Below are positions 11,580-48,001 of a stretch of DNA of 64,000 bases, one piece after another. Location: the NCBI RefSeq assembly GCF_042477335.2, contig NC_091247.1, positions 11,087,501 through 11,151,500 on the forward strand, read 5' to 3'. Source of the DNA: Ovis canadensis (taxonomy: Eukaryota; Chordata; Mammalia; Artiodactyla; Bovidae). Numbering within the stretch: the first letter of the stretch is position 1; every line of letters begins with the position of its first letter. The position numbers and the translations under genes are program-made. The notes beneath the pieces were generated by a model. The model ran no database searches and had not been told where the DNA came from. It saw only the letters and a program-made list of their open reading frames with translations.

Positions 11580-11780
11580 GCTGTGTGACCTTGAACAGTT
11601 TACACAGCAGTTGGTGCCCCAGTCTCCCCATCTGTGAAGCGTGGACAGCAAAAGTACCTGTTCTGTGGGGTCACTGGGAGGATTCAATGAGACGACGCTG
11701 TAGACTCGGCAACTGAGCCTAGCATGGAGCACACACCTGGATGGCGGAGTTCCTATAGACAGTTATTGTTATTTCTTCCT
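11580..11780 (+). mobile_element. MIR SINE
   Basis: CTGTGTGACCTTGAACAGTT, TCTCCCCATCTGTGAAGCG, AGGATTCAATGAGACGA and CTAGCATGGAGCACACA match the complete MIR order. Confidence 0.75.
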
Positions 11781-14117
11781 TCCCCACTCAGTGAAGGGGA
11801 AATTCTAGGGCCTGTAGCCCTAGTGAGAAAATCTAGAGGGCAGGAGAAGGTCATCCCTTTTGAGGAGAGCATCATAAAAGGACCAGAAGAGGCTCTTCAC
11901 TCTCTGACCGGGAGGTAGGCTGGGAGGTGTTGGCACCTCCCTGGCTCCAGGAGCAGCCCCCACTCCTTGGTAAGGCACAGGGAGCCCCTAAAGACTCTTG
12001 GTTCTCCAAGCACCAAGAACACCATGTGGATGTGTCTACGAAAGGCTTCCGTACCTCTCAGCAGGTTCCCAAGGGGAGGAGTGAGACCTGCTCAGCTTGG
12101 TGCCCCCAAGGCTGGCACACAAGCATCAATCACATTGGATATTCCACAGCTCTCTGCTGGAAGAGCTGGCAGATCCTCTGAGCAGGGAATTAACTGGTCA
12201 CAATGCTAACAGGAGTTACTGCCTCCTGAATGCCCATGGTGTACTGGACATCATGCTCAGGGTTTATAAAACAGCACAAGACTTGTCACTCGTTTTCTGG
12301 TGGGTGATGCTGTCAGGCAAGCTGGTAAGGGTCACAGATAAGTCAGTCTGGCCCCCAAGCCCCCCAAGCTCTACAGTCTCTGGCTTCTGTGGGCCACTGA
12401 GCTGCCCTGAACACTGAACTGGGGTTCAGAGCTGCGCATCTGGCATGTGAGAGTGTTGTTGCCACAGACGACAGAAACAGCACAGCTTTCTTTACTGGCC
12501 AAGTGTCTGGCTGCAGACCAGGGTGGAGGGTTTAGGTAGGCATTTTTTCCCTGAAGATGGGTTTTCTCATTTTCATAGAACTTCAGGATGGAGAAAATTA
12601 CTGGAAATATCCCATCTGCTCTCCAACCTTAATGATCTGAGATTACACTCTAGAGATTCCTGCCTGGAACCTGACTCTAGGTTCTGAGACAGATCACTCA
12701 GTTATTTGCAGACATTTGTTGGGGTCTCCTGGGTGCTGATCAACAAGAAGAGAGCAAGTTCTGCTTTCATAGAACTCAGACTCCAGGGACAGGAGACAGG
12801 CCTGAAGAAGGAAAACTAATAAATACCTGCTAGTGAAGATACAAGGAAGTTTGTGATGGGGACAACTTTAGACTCAGCATTGAGGGACAGTGTCCCTGGG
12901 GAAGCTGAGGCTTGAATAACAGAGGGAGGCGGCCATGCACAGGTGCAGGGACCACTGTCCTGGGCAGAGTAATGCAAAGCTGATGCAAAGTTGGGGGAGG
13001 ATGGGGTGGAGAACAGATGGGACTGGTGCTGGTGAGGAGCCAGAGTGGGAGGTCATGGTCCAGATTCCCTAAAACCCAGCCATGTTTGGCTTGCTTGAGA
13101 TTAGGATCAGCCCCAGTGGGGTCTGAGTGGTGACAGGGACATGTCCCCGTCAGCCTCTGCTGTGGCAGGAGTGGCACTGTGCTTCTGACTTGTCTGTCCT
13201 GCGGGGACTGGGCTGAACAAGTGCATGTATATGTGTGTTTGGGAAGCCAGTCTAAATCCAAGTCACTCATCGGTGGTTTGATTGCTCCTTGGAGGTACCT
13301 AAGGCACCATGTGAAGGCCCATTAAGTCATATGGGAGAAGCTATTCTCTTTCAGTCTCATCCTTCTGATTACATCAAGGACATGTCCACATTCTGCTCAT
13401 TTGCCCTTTACATCCCCTGAACATTTGCTAACCTTCCTTTTTACACAAAGACCTTGGGCCTGTTTCACAGGCATGGTGTCCAGCGAGACTGCGTGTTCTC
13501 AGCATCACATTCTGATCATCTAGTGTTTGTGGTCACTGGCTATCTTATACTATTGTAAGAAAGTTCATCTCTAAAAAATTTTTTTAAGATTTTTTTTGTT
13601 TTCATTTTTGCTAACAGCTTATAAAGCTTCCCTTTGAAATAAAATTAGTAAAAAGAATGAAATGATCGAAAAAAGAAACAGTAAAGCATACTGAAGATGG
13701 TAAAGGGAAATGTGACAAAAGTCACTTGAATGACTGAAGTTTGAGAAACATCCCTCCGTGATGCTCAAGGCCCCCCTCCCCGATTCCACAATACTGTCTT
13801 TTTCCCAGGAAAACATTTCTTTCTGTTCTTACCTTCCCTTCAGCCCCATGTCCCCTGATCTGAGATTCTCTCTCTCTGCAGCTAAAGGTGGGGCTGCAAG
13901 GTGATGTCTGCACCTTTGGGAATGGCTTGCTTCTCCTCTACCCTGGGAGGGGCCTGGTTTTCAGTCTGACTTGGGTTCTTCTGCCCTAGTTCATTTTCCA
14001 GATCAGTTTCCAGTAACAAGGCCAATTCTCATAACAAACTAAGTATTGTTTTAAAGTTATTAAATGTCTGTGTTATGGTAAGGATGCAGATGATAACATT
14101 TAATCAAGACTTATAAA
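11781..14117. other. Unclassified intergenic sequence
   Basis: No gene recognised. The part around 12700-12850 looks like an old interspersed repeat of unknown family. The rest appears unique, with T-rich patches near 13565-13620. Confidence 0.4.
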
Positions 14118-14136
14118 TCAAACTTTTGATCATGTA

Positions 14137-14142
14137 TTTATT
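14137..14142 (-). terminator. Candidate distal poly(A) signal of OLFML2A
   Basis: AATAAA on the minus strand in the context CGAAATAAATACATG, with T-rich sequence in the next 60 bases. It is the better of two candidates for the end of OLFML2A. Confidence 0.45.
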
Positions 14143-14384
14143 TCGGTACAGTCCACCTTGGTGCAAAAAAAGATACTGTGGCAATTTACAAAAATAGATA
14201 AAATACAATATAGTAAAGAGATCAGGGTAAAGGCAAAAGCAAAAAGCTAGAATGAGGCCAGAGTCCAGTAGGAGACTCAGTACAATGACTGTTAAAAATA
14301 ATCTCAAGTTTGACTTTAAGCTTCCCAGTAGCCAAAGCAAAAAAAAAACTGACTGGTTATAAAATTCTTAACAACAGTTAGTTT

Positions 14385-14565
14385 TGGGCTTTGGTGTAAA
14401 AACAGACCTGGTTCAACTCTTGACTATACTTCTTGTTAGATTCGTGACCCTGAGCAGGTTGCTTAACCTTTTTGAACTTGAGGTTCATCCCCTGTAATGG
14501 GGAAAGTAATGCCAACCGTGGGGTTCCTGGGTGGATTAGTGATACTGTAAGTAAAGGTGCCTTCT
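14385..14565 (+). mobile_element. MIR SINE
   Basis: CTGGTTCAACTCTTGACTAT, GTGACCCTGAGCAGGTTGCTT and the following AACCTTTTTGAAC are MIR landmarks. In the long-UTR model this lies inside the OLFML2A 3' UTR. Confidence 0.7.
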
Positions 14566-15119
14566 AGCTCTAGGAGGGTACTGCTTGGGCCCTCAGCTGC
14601 CCTGTGTCCTCACTAAACTGCAAGTCTTCAGCCATAAAAAGGAGTTGACATCTGTCCACTCTAACAGTCCCTACCTGCCCAAATGTGAAGCCTGTGAGAA
14701 GCACAGCTGGATTCGAACCTAGGACTTCCCAACCCTTCCTTACCCAGGGCTCCCTGACAACCATCCTGGGCTGTGTCCTGTCACCAGAGTGGTTTCCAAT
14801 GTTGTCAAGGAGGAAAAGATGCTTTAGAACAAACTGGCTTTCAGAAGTCCTCAAGTCATTCCCAGGAAACCCCATCCCACCCCCCGAGCCTTACTTTTAG
14901 GTCTGCCTCCCAAGGCAGAGGCCTCCTTCTTTTCTCCCCAGACAGAGCAAATTAAATATTAAGGCCTAGAACTCTCTCATGAGGAATCAAAGGTAGCAGT
15001 CAAAGCCCCTTCCTGTATCATGTTGTTCAGAAATACCGGAGATGGCTTCCTTTGCCTTCACAGCTGAGGTCGGCAGGAAAAGCTGGCTCTCTCCTTTAAG
15101 TACCTGCTGTCAAATGTAG

Positions 15120-15301
15120 TAAATCCCACAACAAAAGCTCTCCCCTGCCTCCCATCACTGATAGGACAAAATCCAATTGTCTTAGAATTTCCTTTCCTCT
15201 CCTTTATACTCGACTTCGTTCCAAATGTGATTGGAGGGAGTCACTCTTTGGTTTGGCATTCAAGGCTCTTTATGAGTGGACCCCAACCTCCTTCTTGGGT
15301 C
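15120..15301. mobile_element. L2 LINE fragment
   Basis: CTCCCATCACTGATAGGACA, AATCCAATTGTCTTAGAATT and AAGGCTCTTTATGAGTGGACC resemble the L2 segment that reads CAAGGCCCTACATGATCTGGCC. Old and diverged. Confidence 0.5.
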
Positions 15302-15590
15302 TCCTGCTGCTACTGCTGCTAAGTTGCTTCAGTTGTGTCTGACTCTGTGCGACCCCATAGACGGCAGCCAACCAGGCTCCCCCATCCCTGGGATTCTCCA
15401 GGCAAGAACACTGGAGTGGGTTGCCATTTCCTTCTCCATGCATGAAAGTGAAAAGTGAAAGTGAAGTCATTGAGTCATGTCCAACTCTCAGCGACCCCAT
15501 GGACTGCAGGCCCACCAGGCTCCTCTGTCCATGGGATTTTCCAGGCAAGAGTACTGGAGTGGAGTGGGATGCCATCGCCTTCTCCTGTGA
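15302..15590 (-). mobile_element. Bov-A2 SINE (two Bov-A units)
   Basis: Two tandem Bov-A units without a tRNA head: the segment GGGATTCTCCAGGCAAGAAC and its near-copy GGGATTTTCCAGGCAAGAGT lie about 145 bp apart, each preceded by a GTGTCTGAC/ATGTCCAAC-type block. This dimeric form is Bov-A2. Confidence 0.85.
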
Positions 15591-15689
15591 AGATGCAATT
15601 CATGGCTTGGCTACACTGGTCTAAAGGAAACGAGCACTATTCTGGAGCTGCTGCAAGAGAAATATACAATTGACAGAAAACACGTACTA

Positions 15690-16000
15690 ACCAGCCGTGA
15701 AAACCTGACTCTGCTACAGAGTAAACTGCTTGCTTGGTAAGTCCCTTCACCTCAGTTTTCCCATCTGTAAAATGGGCACACACAGAGTATATACCTTCCA
15801 CTGTTGTGAAGATGTACATGCCTTTCTTAGTCCACTGTTGATGTTCATGTTATATTACCTGATTTGGAAACCTTGCTTTCCACTTAACTGCCTCCACTTA
15901 ACTTCTCTGGGTGCCAGTCTGACTATCTGTAAAATGAGAAAAATAACTGTACCTACAATGTAACCCACATACAAGGACCTGAAAGCAGAAGGGGATCAGT
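15690..16000 (+). mobile_element. MIR SINEs (two fragments)
   Basis: TTTTCCCATCTGTAAAATGG near 15756-15775 and TGACTATCTGTAAAATGAG near 15921 are two separate MIR cores. Confidence 0.6.
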
Positions 16001-16303
16001 GAATGTTTAGAGGCTGCAACCAGCATCCTGTCCCCGAGAAAACCATTCTGCTTGTCTTTTTTCAACATCAGTCCATTTTAACTTTCCCTTTTCTAAGACT
16101 AATGGGAAGAGAGGAGCCTGAACACTTCTCACATGGTTGGGCTGTGATATCACAAAGCACTGAGTCTTCTAAGACCCACACCCAGGACTTGCAGCCCCCA
16201 AAGAGTCTGTATGCTCAGCCCTTGGAGTTCCACTGGGTGGGGGCGCCTGGATGAGTCCGCTACTATGAGTCAGGCCTGGCTCAGCTGGGCGTCATCATTC
16301 CCC

Positions 16304-16309
16304 TTTATT
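16304..16309 (-). terminator. Candidate proximal poly(A) signal of OLFML2A
   Basis: AATAAA on the minus strand (CCCAAAATAAAGGGG), the first canonical signal after the stop codon, about 1.75 kb away. The downstream sequence is not obviously GU-rich. Confidence 0.35.
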
Positions 16310-17724
16310 TTGGGGGTGAGTTACAGCTTAAACAAAATAACGTCACCTGACAATGTCTGAAAGAAGTGTATTCTGCACAAAATGCATTTCCTTACACTCC
16401 AGGGTATGCAGCTGAATTTCCCAACGTGGCAGCTGGGTGTTCATATATACAGACACCTGGGAGCTGGCATGGGGACTGAATGAGAGCAGCAGGGTCCGGG
16501 GTTGTGTCGAGATCAGCTGTAAATACCCTTCAAACGTGTTAGTATGGCTTGGGTGCCAGGGGGTCTACAGCATAGCTGCCTCCAAGCCTGTAGGATAAAG
16601 GATTTGGACAAAGCCCTTCTGGAAGGAGGTCGGCTATGTCCCGTTCCCAGAGTGGCCCTGTGCCCTTTCTCCTTTGTTGATGCAAGGAGTCAGGCTGAGA
16701 ACTTCTTCCAGCTCTAAAAATGTTGTTCAAAGCAGATAGGGACAGACCTGAAGGTCTGATCCCCTGGGTTGCCTGGGACTGAGGCTCAGGGGAGCCCACC
16801 TTTGCATTTTCAGCCCCAAGTTGGACTCCGGGCACCCTGGCCTCAATATCTCTGAAGCCAGGAAAAGCCTGACCCACAGACCCCTTTCTCCTTCCCTCCC
16901 AGCTTTCACCCCCTGGCTCTTCCCTGCCACCAGAAGGTCCAAAACCTCCTCTGTGCTGGCTGCCCAGATCTCAGCCTCCCCGCCGTCTCCCAGGCCAGCT
17001 CACCTAAAGACCAGGTTAGGACTGCCAAGGAAAAGGAAACCGGTTTCACCCTGGTACTGCCCAGCCTCAGGCTTAGGGTCTTGCTCACGGCAGACCTGGA
17101 GTATCCCTGAGTGAACACAGGTTGTGGGTTAAAAAGTCCAAAGAGAAAGGACAAGGTGGACCCCGGCCCAAAGGCTCTGGGAGGTAGTGGGGAGAGGTCC
17201 CACAGCCTGGGTATGTGGCTGGAGCCAGCACTCCTGGGTGGAGAGGGAGCCCCAGGGCCTGGCCCAGTTCCCCACTCTGGTAGAGTTGCGGTGGCAGGCA
17301 GCTGCCTGCAGCCTTCTCAGCTGCTGCCTCAGAAACAAATGACAGCACTGATGAAGAATAAGAGAAAATAAAAATGAGTACAGAGGGAGGGGGTCTTGGA
17401 AGGGGGGCTGGTATTTTTTTCTTGGGGTGTGGTTTCTGTTCAGTGGCTGGGTGACTGTGGAGGTTTGGAATGCGGTCAGACAGCGGGTGGGGATGGGGGG
17501 CTGGCCAAAGGCAAGGAGCAAGGACATCAGCCAAAGGGCCCAAAGCCCCAGGGCCACCAGCAGCTCAGTCAGAACAGGGCCCTGGGATGGCATGCAGAGC
17601 TGGCCTCCACCCAACACTAGTGTGTTGGTTCCAAAGGTTTCGAGTAGCCCCTGGGTAGGGAGACAGACTTGAGAGGACAAGAAAAACCAGGCGAGAAGGG
17701 AGAGGGTTGGAGGTAGGGGAGAGC

Positions 17725-17900
17725 ATGGTCAGGTCTTATCTGTAAAGTGGGCTAGCCTGATCCAGACTGAGGCCTCAGTCTCCTCATCTGTTAAATGGGC
17801 TTAACTGTCCCTACCTCCAAGGGGGTCAAGATTAAGCAGGTTAGTGCAGGTGAAGCTCTTGACAATATTCTGCAGGTGGGAGCGATTATTACTTCACTGG
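17725..17900 (+). mobile_element. MIR SINE in the OLFML2A 3' UTR
   Basis: CAGTCTCCTCATCTGTTAAA, then ACTGTCCCTACCTCC. On the OLFML2A transcript it is in antisense orientation. Confidence 0.6.
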
Positions 17901-18057
17901 GTGCTAAAGAAGGCTGATCCTTGCTAAGCCACCTGCCTAGCACCTAGCCCTGGGCCTGGCCCCCAGTAAATATTTGCTGAGGGAGTCCCTTGCAGGAGTC
18001 GCTGTGGGGAGCCCCCATGCCCATGGCCACTCCTCTCCTGTGACCCCAGGTCCCCAC

Positions 18058-42696
<24,639 letters not shown>

Positions 42697-42994
42697 ACGG
42701 GGACGGGCACGGACGGCGGGCGCCGACAGCACGCGCGGACGCCGGGAAGCGCGGGCCGCACTGCGAGCTGGGCGCCGCGGTCAGCTCTACCCGCGCGCGG
42801 CGTGCCCCCCGTCCGCCCGCGGCTCCCCGCCCCGCGACCCCTCCCGCGCCGCTGGGGGCGGAGCTGGGATGGAGGGGGCACCCCACCCCGCTGGCCCGCT
42901 CCCAGCCGAGCCTCTTTGCCATTGGGCGGCTCTCCAAAGGGCATCCCTGCAAGGACACAAAAAAAGGGTCTGGTTCGGAGCCCGCAGTAGCAGC

Positions 42995-43145
42995 TGGGGC
43001 AGTGAAGGAGCGCGGGCTCTCCACACCGAGTGAGGTCCTGTTCTTTGAGATGTAGGACCTTGGGAGTGTCTCTTCAGCTCTTTGACCTTCACTTTCCCGT
43101 CTGTTAAATGGGGAAAATAGTGCTTCCCTTTTGGAGTTGGGTGTA
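42995..43145 (+). mobile_element. MIR SINE just upstream of OLFML2A
   Basis: TTTGACCTTCACTTTCCCGT, CTGTTAAATGGGGAAAATAG. About 300 bp upstream of the OLFML2A ATG, on the opposite strand. Confidence 0.6.
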
Positions 43146-44004
43146 AAGTTCAGAGGAGGGATGTTTCCAGGGCACGCGAGGCTTGGAGATCTCCAAACAC
43201 CCCGACCGTGCCAGCTCCACCCTTCTCCTGGCTCAGACTTCTCTCTCTTGCAAGGTCCATTTCTTCCCCTCTCCGAGATCCCTCCCGTTAACCCCCAACT
43301 AAACTCCTGTAGCTCCAATCATTTATACGCCCTCCTCATCCGCCTGAGGAAGCGCCTCGATTCTCCGCTTCCTAGGCAACAAAACGTCCCGAGCAGCAGT
43401 TTGTGTTTGCCACTCCTCAAATTCCCTGGCCATCCCCTCGCTCCAGGGGTCTTCGGTCTCACTGCGGAAATACCTTGTTGGGATCTCTGTAACCGAAACC
43501 AAGGCGGCACCTCTCTACCCCCTCAGAGGCCACATCTCTCCATCGCGCCCCCTTCTCCAAGGCTCCTGTCTCGGATTTCCCCCCTCGCATCTCATTCCGA
43601 ATTCCACAGTCACTTCTGCAGGCCCTTCTGGCTCTGTGCAGGCTGTGGTGGGAGTGGAGCCCCCTTTCTGCTCTCTGCGTATTGTCTCTTGTAGGTTTCC
43701 TCTCCCCTGAGCCCAGGAGGGCTCCTCTTGTGTGTGCTTGCCTGGCTTTGTAAACGCCAACTGCTCAAAAAGGGCCACTTACCTGTGCCGTCAAATGTTG
43801 CTACCTTCCTCTCTTACCCCAACCCTACTCTCCAGCACTTCCCCTTCCTGCACTCCCCTACCCATTTTCCTTGTAGAACTGATCACTTTATGAACTACAT
43901 TGTTGGTATGTGTTTGTGTCTGTTCATGCTTTCCCTTTTGAGAGAGGAGTAAGGCTCCCCAGACCATGTGCTTTGTCCACAGAGCTGCTCGCTCAGAGGT
44001 CTCT
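43146..44004. other. Promoter-proximal intergenic sequence, pyrimidine-rich on the plus strand
   Basis: No exon or clear repeat recognised. The 187-codon plus-strand ORF at 43131-43694 has no known motif. Confidence 0.4.
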
Positions 44005-44162
44005 AAGTTTGGTCCCTGGTCCCCGGACCAGCAGCCTCAGCATCTGGGAACCTGTTGGAAATGCAAACGTCAGGCCTCAACCCAGAAACTCTAGAGGTGG
44101 GGCCCGACAATCTGTGTTTCTTAACCAACCCTCCACGGGGATTTAAAATCTGAGAACCACTG
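44005..44162 (+). mobile_element. MER5A (hAT-Charlie, non-autonomous)
   Basis: GGTCCCCGGACCAGCAGCCT, CTGGGAACCTGTTGGAAATGC, CCAGAAACTCTAGAGGTGGG and the end AATCTGAGAACCACTG. Confidence 0.8.
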
Positions 44163-44679
44163 CCTCAGCACAAGGTCTGGTGCTCCTTAACTTTCAGTTG
44201 AATGATAAGAGTCATGTGCAGTAGGCGTTCAGTACAAATTGGCTTTCATAACTAGAGATTCCCTAGGGAGGGCTAGATTAGCTTAAAAAATAAATACGGT
44301 GTGTTTTTATGTGCATAGAAAATCTGGGAATGGACACAATTAATGGATAAGGAGAGGAGCCAGCCTTTAGGAATGCAGTGAGAAAGGATTTTCATTGAAG
44401 CATTTTTTGTAACCTGGATGTTTTGCAATGTGTGTCCTAGCTATTCAAAAAATAGACAAAATGTACTGAAAATAAACAACCTGGTGGGGGTTTCTCTTAC
44501 CCAGCCCTTTCTCCCCATGCAGCCTGGATTGGACTCTTTGGCAAGGTCCTGGACAAGGCTGCTGCCATCAAGAGAACTGTGCTCCCCCTGCTGGCAGTCT
44601 CCTACCTGAGCCCACGGTTTCCTCCTTTTCCTGCCCTCTCTCCCCTGGGTGGGTGGGCTCCTTACAGTGAGTTTTCTGT

Positions 44680-44815
44680 TTCAACAGGGCCTTGGGACCT
44701 TTGCACAGGCTGTTCCTTCCCCCTGAAACACTCTCTCTTCACCCAGTGTGACTCACTCCCACTCATCCTTTCATCTTCAAGGTTGACGATCCCTCCATCA
44801 CCACCCCTGACCAAA
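44680..44815. mobile_element. L2 LINE fragment
   Basis: GGGACCTTTGCACAGGCTGT and the following TCCTTCCCCCTGAAACACTC, then CTCATCCTTTCATCTTCAAGG: the common L2 3' phrase. Confidence 0.65.
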
Positions 44816-45094
44816 TAAACGGTCACACACACTCCCACAGCACCGGGAGCTTCTAAGCATATTCTGTTGTAACTGTGGGTATGTGATTATTTTGATAAGT
44901 GTCTGTCTCTACCACCACAGGACAAGTCCCTAGTGATGGAGCCTACACCAGCCTTGCTCTTAGTGATAGCTCTGACTGATTTTCTACCTCTGGCCTCAGC
45001 ACTCCCCCCACAGATCCTCCTCCTTAGATAATTTTCTTCCTCTTTTGTCATTTGTCTGGCTGGTGTGTGTGTGGGGGGAGGGGGAGTCTTTTTC

Positions 45095-45260
45095 ATCTTT
45101 CTGAGCCTGTTTCCTCATTTTTAATTGGTGGATAAAAGTGTCGGCCTCTTGGGATTGTTGGGGGGACAATGTAGGTGAAAGGACATACCTCACGGGACCC
45201 TATCTGCTTAGAACAATGGTTGGGGTCTCAGTACACAGTCATTTCCCTCACTCTTCTCAG
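45095..45260 (+). mobile_element. MIR SINE fragment
   Basis: GAGCCTGTTTCCTCATTTTTA, TTGGGATTGTTGGGGGGACA. Confidence 0.55.
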
Positions 45261-45339
45261 TTTTGTGTTAGTTGACTCTTCCCAAGAAACATTTTCGGAA
45301 GAGAAGTAACTGGGAATTTAGGACCACTCTTTAAATAAC

Positions 45340-45436
45340 ATTAGTAACAAGTCCTATTCCTTAAGCCACTTTGTTAATTGCTTTGCATGTGTCATCTTAT
45401 TTGATTCTCATAACAACCCATGAGGTAGTAACTCCG
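45340..45436. mobile_element. MIR/L2-type fragment
   Basis: CATCTTATTTGATTCTCATAAC then AACCCATGAGGTAG, a common old-repeat phrase, cut by the CHR SINE that follows. Confidence 0.5.
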
Positions 45437-45437
45437 T

Positions 45438-45775
45438 AAAAAAAAAAAATTTGTTTGGCTGTGCTGGGTCTTTGTTGCTTCGAGGGCTTTGCTTCAGTCG
45501 TGATGTGCGGGTGGGGGTTACTCTTTGTCGTGCAGGCTTCTCATTGTGGTGTCTTCTCTGGCCGCACAGCACAAGCTCTAGGCGTGTGGGCTTCCGTGGT
45601 TGCAACACTTGGGCTCAGTAGTTTTGGCTCCCAGGCTTCAGAGCACAGGCTCAATAATTGTGGCACACCAGCTTAGTTGCTCTGAGGCATGTGGAATTTT
45701 CCCAGATCAGGGATCAAGCCCCTGTTTCCTGCATTGACAGATGGATTCTTTACCGTTGAGCCACAAGGGAAGCCT
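45438..45775 (-). mobile_element. Long CHR/ART2A-type tRNA SINE
   Basis: Reverse-strand copy: an A-run, TTTGGCTGTGCTGGGTCTTT, a series of GGCTTC/GTTGCAAC units and the head TGAGCCACAAGGGAAGCC. It lies between the two promoters. Confidence 0.85.
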
Positions 45776-47132
45776 GAAACCAGGACTTTGAGGTCTGGAG
45801 GTAACCAAAGGCACAGTTATTAAGTAAAAAGATTAGATATGTTTTATTTGTTCTTTCACCCCCTCAGTGATTATTGTCTACTGTGTTCAGGTTTTGTGCT
45901 CAGCAGCTGGGGTTATAATGAGAGTGAGAACAGAGGGATTTGACCAGTCAAGATCTAGAAAGGTTTTTGTGTGGCAGTTGACAACAGAGCTGGACTCTCA
46001 TGGAAGAGGAGGAGCTGCTTCCAAGGACTGAGAGTTTGACTGAACTTTTCTGTCCATCTTTGAGAGTCGACTTAGAAAACCCCAGGCCTTCCAGAGGTTT
46101 CTGCAGTGCCACTTACCTCCTGATTGGATCTCCAGGGAAGGGGAACTTACTACCTCCAGAAGTCTGTAATAAAGGGAAGTTTTGGCTCTAGGAAGGCCAT
46201 CTGATCCTAACTCATTTTAGAACCTAGAGCTGAAGGAATGGCCCAGAAGACCCATCTCCTCTGTCTCCCTCCCTACTCTAAGGACTCCCTTTCCCCTTGG
46301 GAGCTGGGGAATAGTAGTGGGGAAGCAATCACACAGAGACCATCTGTCACAGTCCACAGAGAACTCAACAGCAGTAAGGGGACACACTGGGGATCCAGGT
46401 GTCCCCTGGTGGGATATAAATATCCATGAGAGGGTATTTGAACAGGATCTTGAAAGATGAATAGGAGTTTGGGAGTGGATTGGGTCAAGCCAACAGTGTG
46501 AAGGAGCCAAGCGTTCAAGCTCTGGTGTTTGACCGACTGGGTTTGGAATCCCCATCACCGAAGGGTGATTTCGTCAGTATATGATAGAGGCAATATTGGA
46601 GCTAAAGCTCCTCATAAAGCAGATGTGAGGTTTAGAGAACATGGCGTTAATGTCAAACTCTCAGAACAGTAGCAGTTACAGATTAAGGAGGCAGTACAGG
46701 TTAACCGGTGCTGGTAAGGTACAGCCACTCAACCCGTAAATACAGGGAAGCATTACAAAACATCCTGCCAAGCAGGTGAGGGAAGGGCTGTGATGAGAAA
46801 TGTGGAAGGGGTCAGATCAGGCAGGAGTGCGAATTCCAGTATAAGGACTTAAAAATTAATAAGCAAGCAATGACATAGACAAGCCGACGGATTGGTAAGG
46901 CAGGGTGGGAGTCCGGATGGGAGACAGGCTGGGGAGTGGGCAGCCAGTGAGGAAGCTGCGGCATAACCCGGGAGACTAGAGGCGGGCAAGGAATCAGTGT
47001 TCTTGTTCTTTGTCTTCGAACAGTCCAGGTAGACCCTGGTTAGACCTTGGGAGGCGGCCACGATGAGCCCTTTACAGAGACGGTCGCTGAAAGCGGACTG
47101 CCGGGGCAAGCCCAGACGCTGGTGGCCGCGCG
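45776..47132. other. Intergenic sequence between the two promoters
   Basis: Mostly unclassified. A possible old repeat of unknown family lies at 46430-46510. CpG density rises from about 46.9 kb. Confidence 0.4.
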
Positions 47133-47146
47133 CCACCTGGTGGCAG
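47133..47146 (+). promoter_or_regulatory. CTCF-like motif between the two promoters
   Basis: CCACCTGGTGGCAG fits the core CTCF consensus (CCASYAGRKGGCR) with one mismatch, T for the central A. It stands in GC-rich, apparently repeat-free sequence about 1 kb upstream of the NR6A1 start and 4.4 kb from the OLFML2A start. Occupancy is inferred from the motif only. Confidence 0.5.
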
Positions 47147-47953
47147 TAGTAGGGGGGCTTTGCAGCGGAAACTGCGAAATCCGGGATTGTGCTCTGGGAA
47201 ACTGAGGCAAGGAGCACGGGTGGGGGAGGTTGGGATCTTCCAATTTGACCCCGTCTCTAGTCTAACCCCGTTTTATTGATAGGAAAACTCAGGAGTAAGG
47301 AAGGCGAACAAGACCGAGGAAGGACGCTCTCAAACGAAGGGCTTCAAGACCCCAGGAGTAAAGAGCCTGAGTTTCTTTAATAGCATCAATGGCTTGAAGC
47401 TTAGTTTGCCATTCTGTTCCGTTCCTTGGGCAGGGGGAAAATGAAAGAGGAGGAAGAGAAACTTCAGTCTTTCCCGCCCACCCGGAGGTAAAAAGGCTTT
47501 AGAGAGTACCCCGGAAAGCAGAGTTTTATAGATTCCATTTGCATACGAACGCGGTCACCTCTAGTTAAACTCCGGTCCTTTAATCTCGGGTCCAATTTGT
47601 CCCGAAGCCGCGGAGGAAGGCCCTCGTGAATACCTACAAACACCGCCCCCTCTGAGACCCGCCTACGGGGCTGGGCCTCTTTGCACGTGCTCACCCGGCT
47701 CCTCGGTGATCCGCCTCCTAGGAAAGACTCATTCTAGGGATGGGGGGATCCGAGGCGTCACAGGGAAGGTTGAATACACGGATAAGTCACAATAAATAGA
47801 AGGTCCTGAAGTAACCTTTATTCAACTTGTACCGGAAGTCTTCATCAGGGTTCGTGATATTAACAGGCCTTGGCCTCCCCTTCTCAAGGCCGCTTTTCCC
47901 TCCTCCCACCCCTTCCGTTGGAGGGGTCCAGCGTGGCCGGCCTCGCCCGGCGG

Positions 47954-47977
47954 ACTCCAATTCCCAGTGTGCCCCGC
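47954..47977 (+). promoter_or_regulatory. ZNF143/SBS-type motif upstream of NR6A1
   Basis: The stretch starts ACTCCA, contains TTCCCAGTGTGC in the middle and ends CCCCGC. This follows the SBS/ZNF143 consensus (ACTACAATTCCCAGNATGC followed by GCG) closely. It lies about 240 bp before the NR6A1 ATG, where such sites typically sit in CpG-island promoters. Confidence 0.65.
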
Positions 47978-48001
47978 AGGGCAGTGCGTGGCAGCGGCGC
48001 G

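Larger units (their letters stand above)
14118..18057 (-). other. OLFML2A: OLFML2A 3' UTR (probable extent)
   Basis: No further coding exon was seen beyond the stop, so this is untranslated. Two candidate poly(A) signals lie on the minus strand: AATAAA at 16304-16309 (3' UTR about 1.8 kb) and AATAAA at 14137-14142 (about 3.9 kb). The distal one is followed by a T-rich stretch on the minus strand, as expected downstream of cleavage sites; the proximal one is not. If the long form is right, the UTR contains MIR fossils, an L2 fragment and a Bov-A2 SINE. The choice is inference. Confidence 0.5.

Noticed and set aside
12830-13270. Minus-strand ORF of 146 codons
   Set aside because: Pro/Leu/Ser/His-rich without motif, and no supporting exon structure.
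1-14000. WDR38 or RPL35, the next genes beyond OLFML2A in human
   Set aside because: No WD-repeat or ribosomal protein coding sequence was found; they probably lie beyond the low-coordinate end.
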